In this document: one piece after another, positions 25,979-35,021 of the stretch
Numbering within the stretch: position 1 is the stretch's first letter
Layout: each line of letters opens with the position of its first letter
NCBI RefSeq assembly: GCF_014196425.1
Contig: NZ_JACIDR010000003.1
Span: 62,001-126,000, forward strand
DNA length: 64,000 bases
Direction of reading: 5' to 3'
Origin: Hansschlegelia beijingensis
GTDB lineage: Bacteria; Pseudomonadota; Alphaproteobacteria; Rhizobiales; Methylopilaceae
Program-made: the position numbers and the translations under genes
The notes under the pieces: generated by a model
The model's database searches: none
What the model was told of the DNA's origin: nothing
What the model saw: the letters and a program-made list of their open reading frames with translations, nothing else

Positions 25979-28900
25979 TTGCGTTTTTCCCGCGCCCTCC
26001 TTCAGGCGATCATTCTCGTCGCCGCGTTGATCGGCTGCGTCGCGCCTTCGGCGGCCCTGCAGACGCTGTCGGTGCGTCCGGACGACCAGGCGCTCGACCT
26101 GACCCAGGCGCTCGAACGACCGCAGGGCGAGCCGGACCGCATCCAGGTCGCGACCGTTCCGGGCCCCGACGGCATCGCCCGGCGCATCGAGGTTCGCTCC
26201 GAAAGGCCCGGCGACGGCCGGCAGTGGGCGGTGTTCTCGCTGAAGAACGAAGGCGACGAGCAGATCGACCGGCTGCTGGTCTCGCCGCATTACCGCCTCG
26301 TGGGCTCCGGCGCGCTCTGGCCGGACCTCGGCGAGCAGCGGATCCAGGCCGTGACCGCGAGCCAGGGGTTCCGGCCGGACCGCCAGGAATCCGACGACGC
26401 CGACGTGTTCCTGCTCACGCTCGATCCGGGCGCGACCGTCACCTACGTGGTCGAGCTCAGTTCGCCGGAGCTGCTGCAGCTCACGCTGTGGGAGCCGGAC
26501 GCCTACAAGGACAAGGTCAACTCCTTCGCGCTCTATCGCGGCATCCTGCTCGGGATCGGCGGCCTGCTCGCGCTCATCCTGACCATCCTGTTCGTGGTCA
26601 AGGGCAGCGTGATGTTCCCGGCGGCCGCCGCGCTCGCCTGGGCGGTGCTGTTCTATCTCGGGGTCGATTTCAGCTTCTGGCGGCGCGTCTTCGATCTCGC
26701 GCCCGAGGCCGAGCGCATCCTGCGGGCCGGCAGCGAGGCGACCTTCACGGCGACGCTGCTCGTGTTCCTGTTCGCCTATCTGAACCTCAACCGCTGGCAC
26801 GTCCGCTACGTGCACATCATGGGCGGCTGGCTGGTGTTCCTCGTCGCGCTGGTGGCGCTGTCGGCCTATGACGCGCCGATCGCGGCCGGGATCGCGCGGC
26901 TTTCGCTCATCGCCGTGGCGGTCGCGGGCTTCGGGATCATCGTCTGGCTCGCCACCAAGGGTTACGACCGCGCGGTGATGCTGGCGCCGACCTGGCTGCT
27001 GCTGCTCGCCTGGGTGGCGGCCGCCGCCGTCGCGGTCGGCGGAGGGCTCGCGAACGAGCTCGTCGCGCCGGCGCTGGTCGGCGGCCTGGTGCTGATCGTC
27101 CTGCTGATCGGCTTCACGGTGATGCAGCACGCCTTCGCGGGCGGCGCGATCCTGCAGGGCAGCGTGTCGGACATCGAGCGCCGGGCGCTCGCGGTCACGG
27201 GCGCGGGCGACTACGTCTGGGACTGGGACGTCGAGGGCGACCGCATCTATGCGAGCCATGAGCTCGAAGGCGCCCTCGGCCTGCGCCGCGGGGCGCTCGA
27301 GGCCTCGCCCGCCGAATGGCTGCAGCTCGTGCATCCGGGCGACCGGGACCGCTTCCGGGCGGCGCTCGACGCGCTGCTCGAGGAGCGGCGCGGGCGGCTG
27401 GTCGAGACCTTCCGCCTGCGCGGCGAGGACGGCCACTATCTCTGGTACTCGCTGCGGGCGCGGCCTGTCGTCGGCGCGGACGGCGAGGTGGTGCGCTGCG
27501 TCGGCACCCTGCTCGACGTCAACGCCGCCAAGACCACCGAGGAGCGCCTCCTCCAGAACGCGGTGCATGACGCGCTGACCGGCCTGCCGAACCGCGAACT
27601 GTTCGTCGACCGGCTCGACGTCGCCCTGGGCTTCGCCCGCGCCAACCAGGCGCTGCGCCCGGTCGTGATGGTGCTCGACATCGACCGCTACAAGAAGATC
27701 AACGAGACCGTCGGCGTCACGACCGGCGACACCATCCTGATCACGGTGGTGCGGCGGCTCTCCCGCCTGCTGAAGCCACAGGACACGCTGGCGCGCCTCG
27801 GCGGCGACCAGTTCGGGGTGCTGCTGCTGTCGGAGAGCGACCCGTCGGCCGCGCCGGCCTTCGCGGACACGCTGAAGCGCACGCTGCGCGCGCCGATCGC
27901 GTTCGGCGGCAAGGAGCTGTTCCTGACCGCCTCGATCGGCTTCGCGGTCGCGGACGGGTCGTCGGAGGCCTCGGCCGAGGAGCTGGTCAAGAACGCCGAG
28001 GTCGCGATGTACCACGCCAAGCGTTTCGGCGGGGACCACATCGAGGCCTTCAGGCCCAACATGCGCGCCGCGACGACCGATCGGCTGCTGATCGCCGGCG
28101 AGCTCAACCGGGCGCTCGAGCGCAACGAGATCAAGGTCTTCTACCAGCCGATCGTGCGGCTCGACGACCGCAGCATCGCGGGCTTCGAGGCGCTGCTGCG
28201 CTGGGAGCACCCGCGCTACGGCCGCCGCCCGCCGTCCGAGTTCATCGCGATCGCGGAGGAGACCGGGCTGATCGTCGACCTCGGCCTGTTCGCGCTCGAC
28301 GAGGCGGCCCGCCAGCTCGCCCGCTGGCAGGAGGAGGTGCCGGGCGAGCCGCCGCTGTTCATGTCGGTCAACGTCTCGACCCGGCAGTTCCTGCGTCAGG
28401 ACATCGTCCAGGACATCAAGAACGTGCTCGCGCGCGCGGATCTGCCGCCCGGTTCGCTCAAGATCGAGCTGACCGAGGGCCACGTCATGGAGAACCCGGA
28501 GCACGCCGCGCAGATGCTGACGCGCCTGCGCGAGCTCGGCGCCGGTCTGTCGCTCGACGACTTCGGCACCGGCCATTCGAGCCTCGCCTATCTGCAGCGC
28601 TTCCCCTTCGACGTGCTGAAGATCGACAAGTCATTCGTCCGGCCGCGCGGCGGCGGCCAGCGCCCGGTGATCCTGCAGTCGATCATCCGGCTCGCGCACG
28701 ACCTCGGCATGGAGGTCGTGGCCGAAGGCGTCGAGACGGACTCCGACGCCGTGGAGCTGTTCCATCTCGGCTGCGAGTACGCGCAGGGCTACGCGTTCGG
28801 CGAGGCGATGCCGGCCGACGCCTGCGACCGCATGCTCGGGCTCGCCCCGGCCGCCGGCGCCGTGCGCCGGGTCATGCGGGGCGCGCTCAGGCGCGTCTGA
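25979..28900 (+). CDS. Membrane-bound PAS-GGDEF-EAL cyclic-di-GMP protein
   Basis: A 973-residue protein starting at TTG 25979. A signal peptide and periplasmic domain (to about residue 175) precede about seven membrane segments (180-390), a PAS domain (about 405-520), GGDEF (about 530-690) and EAL (about 705-955). The GGDEF active-site motif reads GGDQF at 608-612, so cyclase activity is doubtful. The EAL domain keeps E737-A-L-L-R, VNVSTRQF, DDFGTGHSSL and LKIDKSF, suggesting a working phosphodiesterase. It is monocistronic. The periplasmic domain presumably senses an external signal. Confidence 0.9.
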   Translation: MRFSRALLQAIILVAALIGCVAPSAALQTLSVRPDDQALDLTQALERPQGEPDRIQVATVPGPDGIARRIEVRSERPGDGRQWAVFSLKNEGDEQIDRLLVSPHYRLVGSGALWPDLGEQRIQAVTASQGFRPDRQESDDADVFLLTLDPGATVTYVVELSSPELLQLTLWEPDAYKDKVNSFALYRGILLGIGGLLALILTILFVVKGSVMFPAAAALAWAVLFYLGVDFSFWRRVFDLAPEAERILRAGSEATFTATLLVFLFAYLNLNRWHVRYVHIMGGWLVFLVALVALSAYDAPIAAGIARLSLIAVAVAGFGIIVWLATKGYDRAVMLAPTWLLLLAWVAAAAVAVGGGLANELVAPALVGGLVLIVLLIGFTVMQHAFAGGAILQGSVSDIERRALAVTGAGDYVWDWDVEGDRIYASHELEGALGLRRGALEASPAEWLQLVHPGDRDRFRAALDALLEERRGRLVETFRLRGEDGHYLWYSLRARPVVGADGEVVRCVGTLLDVNAAKTTEERLLQNAVHDALTGLPNRELFVDRLDVALGFARANQALRPVVMVLDIDRYKKINETVGVTTGDTILITVVRRLSRLLKPQDTLARLGGDQFGVLLLSESDPSAAPAFADTLKRTLRAPIAFGGKELFLTASIGFAVADGSSEASAEELVKNAEVAMYHAKRFGGDHIEAFRPNMRAATTDRLLIAGELNRALERNEIKVFYQPIVRLDDRSIAGFEALLRWEHPRYGRRPPSEFIAIAEETGLIVDLGLFALDEAARQLARWQEEVPGEPPLFMSVNVSTRQFLRQDIVQDIKNVLARADLPPGSLKIELTEGHVMENPEHAAQMLTRLRELGAGLSLDDFGTGHSSLAYLQRFPFDVLKIDKSFVRPRGGGQRPVILQSIIRLAHDLGMEVVAEGVETDSDAVELFHLGCEYAQGYAFGEAMPADACDRMLGLAPAAGAVRRVMRGALRRV

Positions 28901-28951
28901 GTTCTCGGGCGCCTGCGCTGCGGGCGGCCCGGGCGCCTTCCTTTCGGACAC

Positions 28952-28978
28952 AAAAAAAAGAGCCCGCTGCGCGGGCTC
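28952..28978 (-). terminator. Intrinsic terminator of pyk
   Basis: Eight-bp stem (GAGCCCGC at 28960-28967, GCGGGCTC at 28971-28978) with a three-base loop. Read on the minus strand it is followed by eight Ts (the A-run at 28952-28959). It lies 60 bases beyond the pyk stop. The same hairpin could weakly end the plus-strand cyclic-di-GMP gene, but only two Ts follow on that side. Confidence 0.85.
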
Positions 28979-29038
28979 TTCATGCGCCGGCCGTCCGGCC
29001 GGGACGCCTCCCCCTGGCGGGGGAGGGCAGGGTCGGCG

Positions 29039-30469
29039 TCAGCTTTCGAAGCCGCCCTTGATGCTCGCGATGCGCAGCATGTTGGTCGCGCCCGGCACCC
29101 GCAGCGGAACGCCGGCGGAGATGATCACGCGGTCGCCGTCGAGCGCGAAGCCCTCGTCATGCGCGAACGCGCAGGCGCGGTCGACCATGTCGTCGAGATC
29201 GTGCGCGTCGGGCGCGAGGATCGAATGCACGCCCCAGACCAGCGTCAGCCGGCGGCTGGTGTCGACGTTCGGCGTCAGCGCGATGATCGGCGTCTTCGGC
29301 CGCTCGCGGGCCGCGCGGCGCGCGGTGGTGCCGCCGGAGGTCCAGCAGATGATCGCCGCGAGGTCGAGCGTCTCGGCGACCTGGCGGGCGGCCGCCGAGA
29401 TCGCGTCGGCGCCGGTCGCCTCGGGCTCGGCCCGCTGGGCGTCGATGATCCCGCGGTAATAGGGATCGCTCTCCACGCTGCGCGCGATGGAATCCATCAT
29501 CGCGACCGCTTCCGTCGGGAACGCGCCGGCGGCGGATTCGGCGGACAGCATGATCGCGTCCGCGCCCTCGAACACCGCGGTCGCAACGTCGGAGGTCTCG
29601 GCGCGGGTCGGCATCGGCTGCGTGATCATCGACTCGAGCATCTGCGTCGCGATGATCACCGGCTTGCCGGCGCGGCGGCAGGCGCGGGTCATCTGCTTCT
29701 GCATGCCCGGGACCTTCTCGATCGGCATCTCGACGCCGAGGTCGCCGCGGGCGACCATCAGCGCGTCGGACAGATCGATGATCTCGGTGAGCCGCGTCAT
29801 GGCCTGCGGCTTCTCGATCTTGGTCATCACCGCGGCGCGGCCCTGGATGATCTCCTTGGCCTCAACGATGTCCTCGGGACGCTGCACGAAGGACAGCGCG
29901 ATCCATTCGCAGCCGACGTCGAGCGCGGCCCGCAGATCGGCGTGATCCTTCTCCGTCATCGCGGAGGTCTTGATCATCGTGTCCGGCAGGCTGACGCCCT
30001 TGCGGTCCGACAGGCGGCCGCCGACGATGACCTCGGTGACCGTCTCGGTCGGGGTCGAGGAGCGGGCGACGAGCCGCACCTTGCCGTCGTCAAGCAGGAG
30101 ATGATGGCCCGGCTCGAGCGCCTCCAGGATCTCCGGATGGGGCAGGTGGACGCGCGTCTTGTCTCCGGGCGTCGGGTCGGAATCGAGCGTGAAGGTCTGG
30201 CCCTTCTCCAGCATGACCGCGCCGTCCGCGAAGCGGCCGAGCCGGAGCTTGGGACCCTGCAGGTCGACCAGGATGCCGATCGGACGGCCGACGTCCTTCT
30301 CGATCGCGCGGATGGAGCCGATCAGCTCGCGCATCCGTTCGTGCGAGGTGTGGCTCATGTTGATGCGGAACACGTCGGCGCCTGCGTGGAACAGGCGCGT
30401 GACCATCTCGGGCGTCGAGGACGACGGGCCGAGCGTGGCGACGATCTTGACCTTGCGGAGCCTTCTCAT
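29039..30469 (-). CDS. pyk: Pyruvate kinase
   Basis: A 476-residue enzyme. Signatures are the N-terminal KIVATLGPSS, RINMSHTSHE, the catalytic VMTKIEKPQAM and the MVARGDLGVEMP motif; IMLSAESAAGAFP is also conserved. It makes pyruvate and ATP from phosphoenolpyruvate. Its start overlaps the end of the DUF1036 gene by four bases, so the two are coupled. An intrinsic terminator follows. Confidence 0.96.
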   Translation of the reverse strand: MRRLRKVKIVATLGPSSSTPEMVTRLFHAGADVFRINMSHTSHERMRELIGSIRAIEKDVGRPIGILVDLQGPKLRLGRFADGAVMLEKGQTFTLDSDPTPGDKTRVHLPHPEILEALEPGHHLLLDDGKVRLVARSSTPTETVTEVIVGGRLSDRKGVSLPDTMIKTSAMTEKDHADLRAALDVGCEWIALSFVQRPEDIVEAKEIIQGRAAVMTKIEKPQAMTRLTEIIDLSDALMVARGDLGVEMPIEKVPGMQKQMTRACRRAGKPVIIATQMLESMITQPMPTRAETSDVATAVFEGADAIMLSAESAAGAFPTEAVAMMDSIARSVESDPYYRGIIDAQRAEPEATGADAISAAARQVAETLDLAAIICWTSGGTTARRAARERPKTPIIALTPNVDTSRRLTLVWGVHSILAPDAHDLDDMVDRACAFAHDEGFALDGDRVIISAGVPLRVPGATNMLRIASIKGGFES

Positions 30470-30999
30470 CGAACCGCGGCGCCGGAATCGAGGGCTGCCC
30501 GGGCGGCGGCTGTCGCCGGCGTGGTGGTCGCGCCCGAGGGCGCGGCTGCCGCGGGATTCGCGGTCGGTTCCGTCAATTGCACGGTCCAGCTCTTCTGTTC
30601 GCCAGTGTCTATTTCGAAAAAGCCCGAGCGTTCATAACCGCGGGCGAGGCAGTCTTCTATGCCCTTGATCGTGAACTCTTTGTCGCGGGTGCACATGTAG
30701 GCCTTGCCGTTCCATTCCCCGCCGCGGTCGTAGTCGATCGCATAGACATAATAAAAACGGGCGGAGAGCGGCCCGCGCAGCAGCGTCTCGCAGGAATTCG
30801 AGGCGACGTTCCACCAGCCTTCGGTGGACCAGGTCTCGTGGTCCTTGTAGCCGATCGAGACCCCGACCCGGCTGTCCGTCTTGTTGCACAGCCGGAAGTC
30901 GGCCAGCGCCGGAGACGCGACGGCCATGGCCGCCGCCGCCACGCAGCAGCGTCCGAACCAGCCTGGGGCGCGAAGGGAGATGCGGTCGCGAATCAGCAT
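30466..30999 (-). CDS. DUF1036 family secreted protein
   Basis: A 177-residue protein with a signal peptide (hydrophobic AAAAMAVASPALA) and the DUF1036 pattern FRLCNKTDSRVGVSIGYKD, GWWNVASNSCETLL and YVYAIDYDRGG. The tail is rich in Ala, Pro and Thr. DUF1036 proteins commonly precede pyk in Hyphomicrobiales; their function is unknown. The four-base overlap with pyk indicates shared translation. Confidence 0.88.
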   Translation of the reverse strand: MLIRDRISLRAPGWFGRCCVAAAAMAVASPALADFRLCNKTDSRVGVSIGYKDHETWSTEGWWNVASNSCETLLRGPLSARFYYVYAIDYDRGGEWNGKAYMCTRDKEFTIKGIEDCLARGYERSGFFEIDTGEQKSWTVQLTEPTANPAAAAPSGATTTPATAAARAALDSGAAVR

Positions 31000-31026
31000 G
31001 AGGACGGGGACGCTCGCTTGGCCTCG

Positions 31027-32346
31027 TCAGGCGCGGTTGTGCGGCGATGGGCCCGCGCTGTCAACGAGCACGATCCTGAGGTCGTTGACGTTGGTGCAGG
31101 TCGGGCCCGTGAGCAGAACGTCGCCCGTCGCCTCGAAGAATCCGGTGCTGTCGTTGTTATCCAGAAACCGGGCGGCTTCGAGGCCTTTGGCGCGGGCGCG
31201 CTCGATCGTGCCGGCGTCGACCACCGCGCCGGCCGGATCCTCCGGCGAGCCGCCGCCGCCGTCCGCCCCGTCGGTGTCGCCGGCGAGCGCCGCCCAGCCG
31301 GGCAGGTCGCCGAGGTCGCGCACCAGCGCCAGCGCATATTCCTGGTTGGGGCCGCCGCGTCCGCCTTCGCCGCGGATCGTGACGGTGAGCTCGCCGCCCG
31401 AGAGCAGCGCGATCGGGTGGTCGGCGCCCACGAGGCCGCGGGCCATCGCGGCGTGCTCGGCCGCCACCTCGCGCGCCTCGCCCTCGAGATCGGCGCCCAC
31501 CAGCCTGACCTCGACGCCGGCCTCCTCCAGCGTCCTGATCACGGCGGCGACGGCCTCGGCCGGGCGCGAGACCACGACATAGTCGGCATGCTCGAAGGCG
31601 GCGTCGCCCGGCTTGGGGCTTTCGTTAGCCGGATCGGAAAGCGCCTTCGCCACATCCGGATGCGGCGTCACCTTGTAGCGCTCGAGGGCCGCGCGGGCGT
31701 CGGCGAGCGTGGAGGGGTCCGGCACCGTCGGGCCGGAGGCGATCACCGACGGATCGTCGCGCGGCACGTCCGAGATCGCGAGCGACACGACCTTCGCCGG
31801 ATGGGCCGCGCGGGCGAGCCGGCCGCCCTTGATGCGCGACAGGTGCTTCCTGACCGTGTTGATGGCGTCGATCGGCGCGCCGGAGCGCAGCAGCGCCTTG
31901 GTGGTGGCCTGCTTCACCGCGAGGTCGAGGCCCTCGGCCGGGGAGACCCAGTTGGCGGAGCCGCCGCCGGTTATCAGCGCCAGCACCAGATCGTCGGGTC
32001 CGGCCCCCTCGGCGAGCTTCAGCGTGTCGGCCGCGCCCTGCAGGCCGGCGGCGTCCGGCACCGGATGGCCCGCCTCGATCACCTTCACGAACTCGGTCGG
32101 CCGCGCGTGGCCGTGGCGGGTCACGGCGAGGCCGGTGAGGCGGTCGGGGCCGAGCCCGTATTTCTCGCGATAGAACTTCTCCGCCACCTCGGCGCAGGCG
32201 CCCGCGCCCTTGCCGGCCGCGAGCACGATCACGCGGCCCTTCGGGGGGGCGGGCAGATGCGGCGGGATGCACACCGCCGGGTGCGCAGCCGCCACTCCCG
32301 CGTCGAACGCCCGGCGGAGGAGCGAGCGGCGTTCGTCGGGACTCAT
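31027..32346 (-). CDS. Glycerate 2-kinase (TtuD/MOFRL family)
   Basis: A 439-residue protein of the DUF4147/MOFRL type. Conserved parts are VLAAGKGAGACAE, ALITGGGSANWVSPAEGL, SGGELTVTIRGEG and AGDTDGADG. Members phosphorylate glycerate to 2-phosphoglycerate; older annotation calls them hydroxypyruvate reductase TtuD. The product feeds the enolase and pyruvate kinase steps, which fits the nearby pyk. In serine-cycle methylotrophs the same enzyme closes C1 assimilation, but no other serine-cycle gene lies in the window. Confidence 0.88.
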   Translation of the reverse strand: MSPDERRSLLRRAFDAGVAAAHPAVCIPPHLPAPPKGRVIVLAAGKGAGACAEVAEKFYREKYGLGPDRLTGLAVTRHGHARPTEFVKVIEAGHPVPDAAGLQGAADTLKLAEGAGPDDLVLALITGGGSANWVSPAEGLDLAVKQATTKALLRSGAPIDAINTVRKHLSRIKGGRLARAAHPAKVVSLAISDVPRDDPSVIASGPTVPDPSTLADARAALERYKVTPHPDVAKALSDPANESPKPGDAAFEHADYVVVSRPAEAVAAVIRTLEEAGVEVRLVGADLEGEAREVAAEHAAMARGLVGADHPIALLSGGELTVTIRGEGGRGGPNQEYALALVRDLGDLPGWAALAGDTDGADGGGGSPEDPAGAVVDAGTIERARAKGLEAARFLDNNDSTGFFEATGDVLLTGPTCTNVNDLRIVLVDSAGPSPHNRA

Positions 32347-32448
32347 GGGCGCTGCTCCAAGAGAATGAGGTTCAGGGACGGGATGGGGGCGTTCAGGGCG
32401 CCCTTCCTATGGCATCGGGCCGGCTGCGTCACTATTGTCCGGCGGGCC

Positions 32449-33276
32449 ATGAGCTGCGACGCATCTTCGCTTTCGACCAAAGACCAAGAGCCGCCTTTCG
32501 AGGTCGTCGAGGGGCTTCCGGGCTCGCGGCTGCTGATCCTGTGCGATCACGCGTCGAACTACGTTCCCCCCGAATTCGGCGGCCTCGGGCTTTCCCCGGC
32601 GGAGTTCGAGCGGCACATCGCCTATGACATCGGCATGCGCGGCGTGACGCTCGCGCTGGCGCGGCTGCTCGGCGCGCCGGCGGTGCTGTCGCGGTTCTCG
32701 CGGCTGGTGATCGACCCCAACCGCGGCGAGGACGATCCGACGCTGCTGATGCGGCTGTCCGACGGCGCGGTGGTGCCCGGCAACGCCAAGGCCGGCGCCG
32801 ACGAGATCGCCCGACGGGTCGCGCGCTTCCATCGCCCCTATCACGACGCCATCAGCGCGCAGCTCGACGCCATCGTGGACGCCGGCGACACGCCGGTGAT
32901 CCTGTCGATGCACAGCTTCACGCCGGCCTGGAAGGGCGCCCCGCGCCCCTGGCATGTCGGCCTGCTGTGGGACCGCGACGACCGGCTGACCCGGCCTCTG
33001 CTCGAGGCGCTCGGGCGCGAGCCCGGGCTGATCGTCGGCGACAACGAGCCCTATGACGGGGCGCTGGTCGGCGACACGCTGCACCAGCACGGCACGCGGC
33101 GCGGGTTCCCGCACACGCTGGTCGAGATCCGGCAGGATCTCGTCCGCGACGAGGCCGGGCAGACGGAGTGGGCGCTGCGTTTCGCGCGGCTCGTCCCGCC
33201 TCTGCTGGAGCTGCCGGAGACGCGGCGCATCACGCATTACGGCTCGCGCGCCGAGATCAGGAGATCGAAATCATGA
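32449..33276 (+). CDS. N-formylglutamate amidohydrolase family protein
   Basis: A 275-residue protein with the family motifs LLILCDHASNYVPP, RFSRLVIDPNRGEDDP, SMHSFTPAW and GFPHTLVEIRQDLV. Members hydrolyse N-formylglutamate or related formyl/acyl amino acids in histidine catabolism, though many alphaproteobacterial copies lie outside hut operons, as here. The ATG at 32449 is chosen because the segment upstream is not conserved. Its stop overlaps the start of the DUF1244 gene. Confidence 0.88.
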   Translation: MSCDASSLSTKDQEPPFEVVEGLPGSRLLILCDHASNYVPPEFGGLGLSPAEFERHIAYDIGMRGVTLALARLLGAPAVLSRFSRLVIDPNRGEDDPTLLMRLSDGAVVPGNAKAGADEIARRVARFHRPYHDAISAQLDAIVDAGDTPVILSMHSFTPAWKGAPRPWHVGLLWDRDDRLTRPLLEALGREPGLIVGDNEPYDGALVGDTLHQHGTRRGFPHTLVEIRQDLVRDEAGQTEWALRFARLVPPLLELPETRRITHYGSRAEIRRSKS

Positions 33277-33587
33277 ACCAGCTGCCAGGGATCGACGACA
33301 GGACCCGCGACGAGCTCGAGGCCGAGGTGTTCCGCCGTCTCGTGCAGCATCTGCGCGACCGGCCGCAGGTGCAGAACATCGACCTCATGAACCTCGCGGA
33401 TTTCTGCCGGAACTGCCTCTCCAACTGGCTCAAGGACGCCGCCGACGCGCGCGGGCTCGCCCTGAGCAAGGAGCAGTCCCGCGAGGCCGTCTACGGCATG
33501 CCGTATGACGAGTGGAAGGCGCTCCATCAGAAGGAGGCGACCCCGGAGCAGCAGGCGGCCTTCGCCGGACGCCAGCCGCAGCACTGA
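33273..33587 (+). CDS. DUF1244 family protein
   Basis: A 104-residue soluble protein with the signature [18 protein letters not shown], which has two cysteines, and [13 protein letters not shown]. The family is small, alpha-helical and of unknown function, and often lies between an N-formylglutamate amidohydrolase gene and a DUF2312 gene, as it does here. The ATG overlaps the upstream stop (ATGA). Confidence 0.9.
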   Translation: MNQLPGIDDRTRDELEAEVFRRLVQHLRDRPQVQNIDLMNLADFCRNCLSNWLKDAADARGLALSKEQSREAVYGMPYDEWKALHQKEATPEQQAAFAGRQPQH

Positions 33588-33747
33588 CCGTCCCCGCTAT
33601 ACCCAGGCCGTCGGGTCTCTGCGCCTTGACGGACTCGCCCGGTTCTGCGAACCGGACCCCTCCCTTTTCGAGGAGGCTTCGGGACGTCCCGAGCGGCGGC
33701 GCGCAAACGCCCGTCGTCGCCTCCGTCACGCTCTGGCAGGTACCGAA

Positions 33748-34002
33748 GTGGCTCAGGACATCACCAATGACGGCGTCGCCGGCGAAGAGCTGAAGCAGTT
33801 CGTCGAGCGCATCGAGCGCCTCGAGGAGGAGAAGAAGGGCATCTCCGACGACATCAAGGAGGTGTTCGCCGAGCTCAAGGGCCGCGGCTTCGACGTCAAG
33901 ATCGTGCGCAAGATCGTCCAGATCCGCCGCCAGGACGCCTCCGAGCGGCAGGAGCAGGAGGCGATCCTCGAGCTCTACATGCAGGCCCTCGGCATGCAGT
34001 GA
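33748..34002 (+). CDS. gapR: GapR, nucleoid-associated DUF2312 protein
   Basis: An 84-residue, strongly helical protein starting at GTG 33748. Motifs are [38 protein letters not shown] and the C-terminal LELYMQAL. In Caulobacter, GapR is an essential tetrameric clamp that binds overtwisted DNA ahead of polymerases and stimulates topoisomerases; length and sequence fit. The upstream frame from 33505 is not part of the family, so the short start is preferred. Confidence 0.92.
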   Translation: MAQDITNDGVAGEELKQFVERIERLEEEKKGISDDIKEVFAELKGRGFDVKIVRKIVQIRRQDASERQEQEAILELYMQALGMQ

Positions 34003-34017
34003 GGCGGCTCGTCCGCC

Positions 34018-34323
34018 TCAGGCGGCGCAGCCCTCGCGCCGCCTGAACAGGAAGACGCAGGCGCCGTCGGTGGCGCCTTCGGCCGCCGGCACGTGGAACT
34101 GCTCGGTCATGTAGCGGAACACGGTCCTGGCCGCGGCCGCGGACAGGGCCGGCTTCCACAGCCAGACGTCGGCGTCCGGGTCGACCTTCTGGGCCCCGAA
34201 CAGCGCCGCCGGCGCGTCGGCCGCGAGGCCCACCCGCCAGTCGGCCGCCCGGCCGCCGAATTCCTTGATGTACATCAGGAATTCGAACTTGATCTGCTGC
34301 ACGCTGAAGACCATCGCGGTCAC
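34018..34323 (-). CDS. Small protein of unknown function in the dmf-linked operon
   Basis: A 101-residue protein (MTAMVFSVQQIKFEFLMYI at the start) with no recognised domain. It is mixed alpha/beta by appearance and has no signal peptide or membrane segment. Its ATG overlaps the stop of the Sel1 gene by four bases, so it is the last of three tightly packed genes: Rieske-like, Sel1, this protein. Conservation of the overlap argues that it is real. Function unknown. Confidence 0.65.
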   Translation of the reverse strand: MTAMVFSVQQIKFEFLMYIKEFGGRAADWRVGLAADAPAALFGAQKVDPDADVWLWKPALSAAAARTVFRYMTEQFHVPAAEGATDGACVFLFRRREGCAA

Positions 34324-35018
34324 GCCGGGACGGGGTCGAGCCGGGCGTGCCGCGAGATTTCGGCGGTCCGCGACCGCCAGTGCGCGACGCCCGCCGCGCC
34401 GCGGCGCTTTTCATCCGCCGACATCTGGGAGGCGATCGCCTCCAGCGCGTTGAGCGCGTTCCCGACCCCGTGCTGCGCCGCGAGCGAGAGCCACACATAG
34501 CCCTCGACGCGGTCCTTCTCGACGCCCACGCCGTTGGCGCAGATGAAGCCGAGCCGCGCCTGCGACGGATAGTGCCCGGCCTCCGCCGCGCGGCGGTACC
34601 AGCGGACCGCCGCCGTGTCGTCGCGCGCCACGCCCTGGCCCCTGGAGTAGAGCGTCGCGAGATTGTACTGGGCGAACAGGTCGCCCTGCTCGGCGGCCAT
34701 CTCCAGCCAGCGCGCGCCCTCGGCGCAGTCCTGAGCGACGCCCTGTCCCATCGCGAGCATCGCGCCGACATTGGTCTGCGCCAGCACGTTCCCGGCCTCC
34801 GCCGCCCTGAGATAGAGCGCGAAGGCGCGGGCGAGCGAAGCCTCCACCCCCTCGCCATGGGCGTAGAGCGCGCCGAGCCAGGTCGTGGCCTCTATGTCGC
34901 CCGCCGCGGCGAGCTCCGAGAACAGCCCGGCGGCGGCGACGAAATCGCCCCGGTCGTAGGCCTCGACGGCCTCGGCCAGCGGCGTCGGCGCATGATGGGC
35001 GGCGCGAGCGGAGAGCAT
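34320..35018 (-). CDS. Sel1-repeat protein
   Basis: A 232-residue solenoid of about five Sel1 repeats, for example AAGLFSELAAAGDIEATTWLG, LYAHGEGVEASLARAF, AMLAMGQGVAQDCAEGA and LYSRGQGVARDDTAAV. No signal peptide is evident, so it is probably cytoplasmic. It starts three bases after the stop of the Rieske-like gene and overlaps the next gene. Sel1 proteins act as scaffolds or adaptors; a role as an assembly partner of the Rieske-like protein is inferred from operon structure alone. Confidence 0.85.
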   Translation of the reverse strand: MLSARAAHHAPTPLAEAVEAYDRGDFVAAAGLFSELAAAGDIEATTWLGALYAHGEGVEASLARAFALYLRAAEAGNVLAQTNVGAMLAMGQGVAQDCAEGARWLEMAAEQGDLFAQYNLATLYSRGQGVARDDTAAVRWYRRAAEAGHYPSQARLGFICANGVGVEKDRVEGYVWLSLAAQHGVGNALNALEAIASQMSADEKRRGAAGVAHWRSRTAEISRHARLDPVPA

Positions 35019-35021
35019 CGG

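Noticed and set aside
25910-28576. An 888-residue open frame antisense to the GGDEF-EAL gene
   Set aside because: Arg/Gln/Asp-rich shadow without any family resemblance.
28960-28978. Terminator of the plus-strand GGDEF-EAL gene
   Set aside because: The T-run is on the minus-strand side; only two Ts follow on the plus strand, so it is assigned to pyk.
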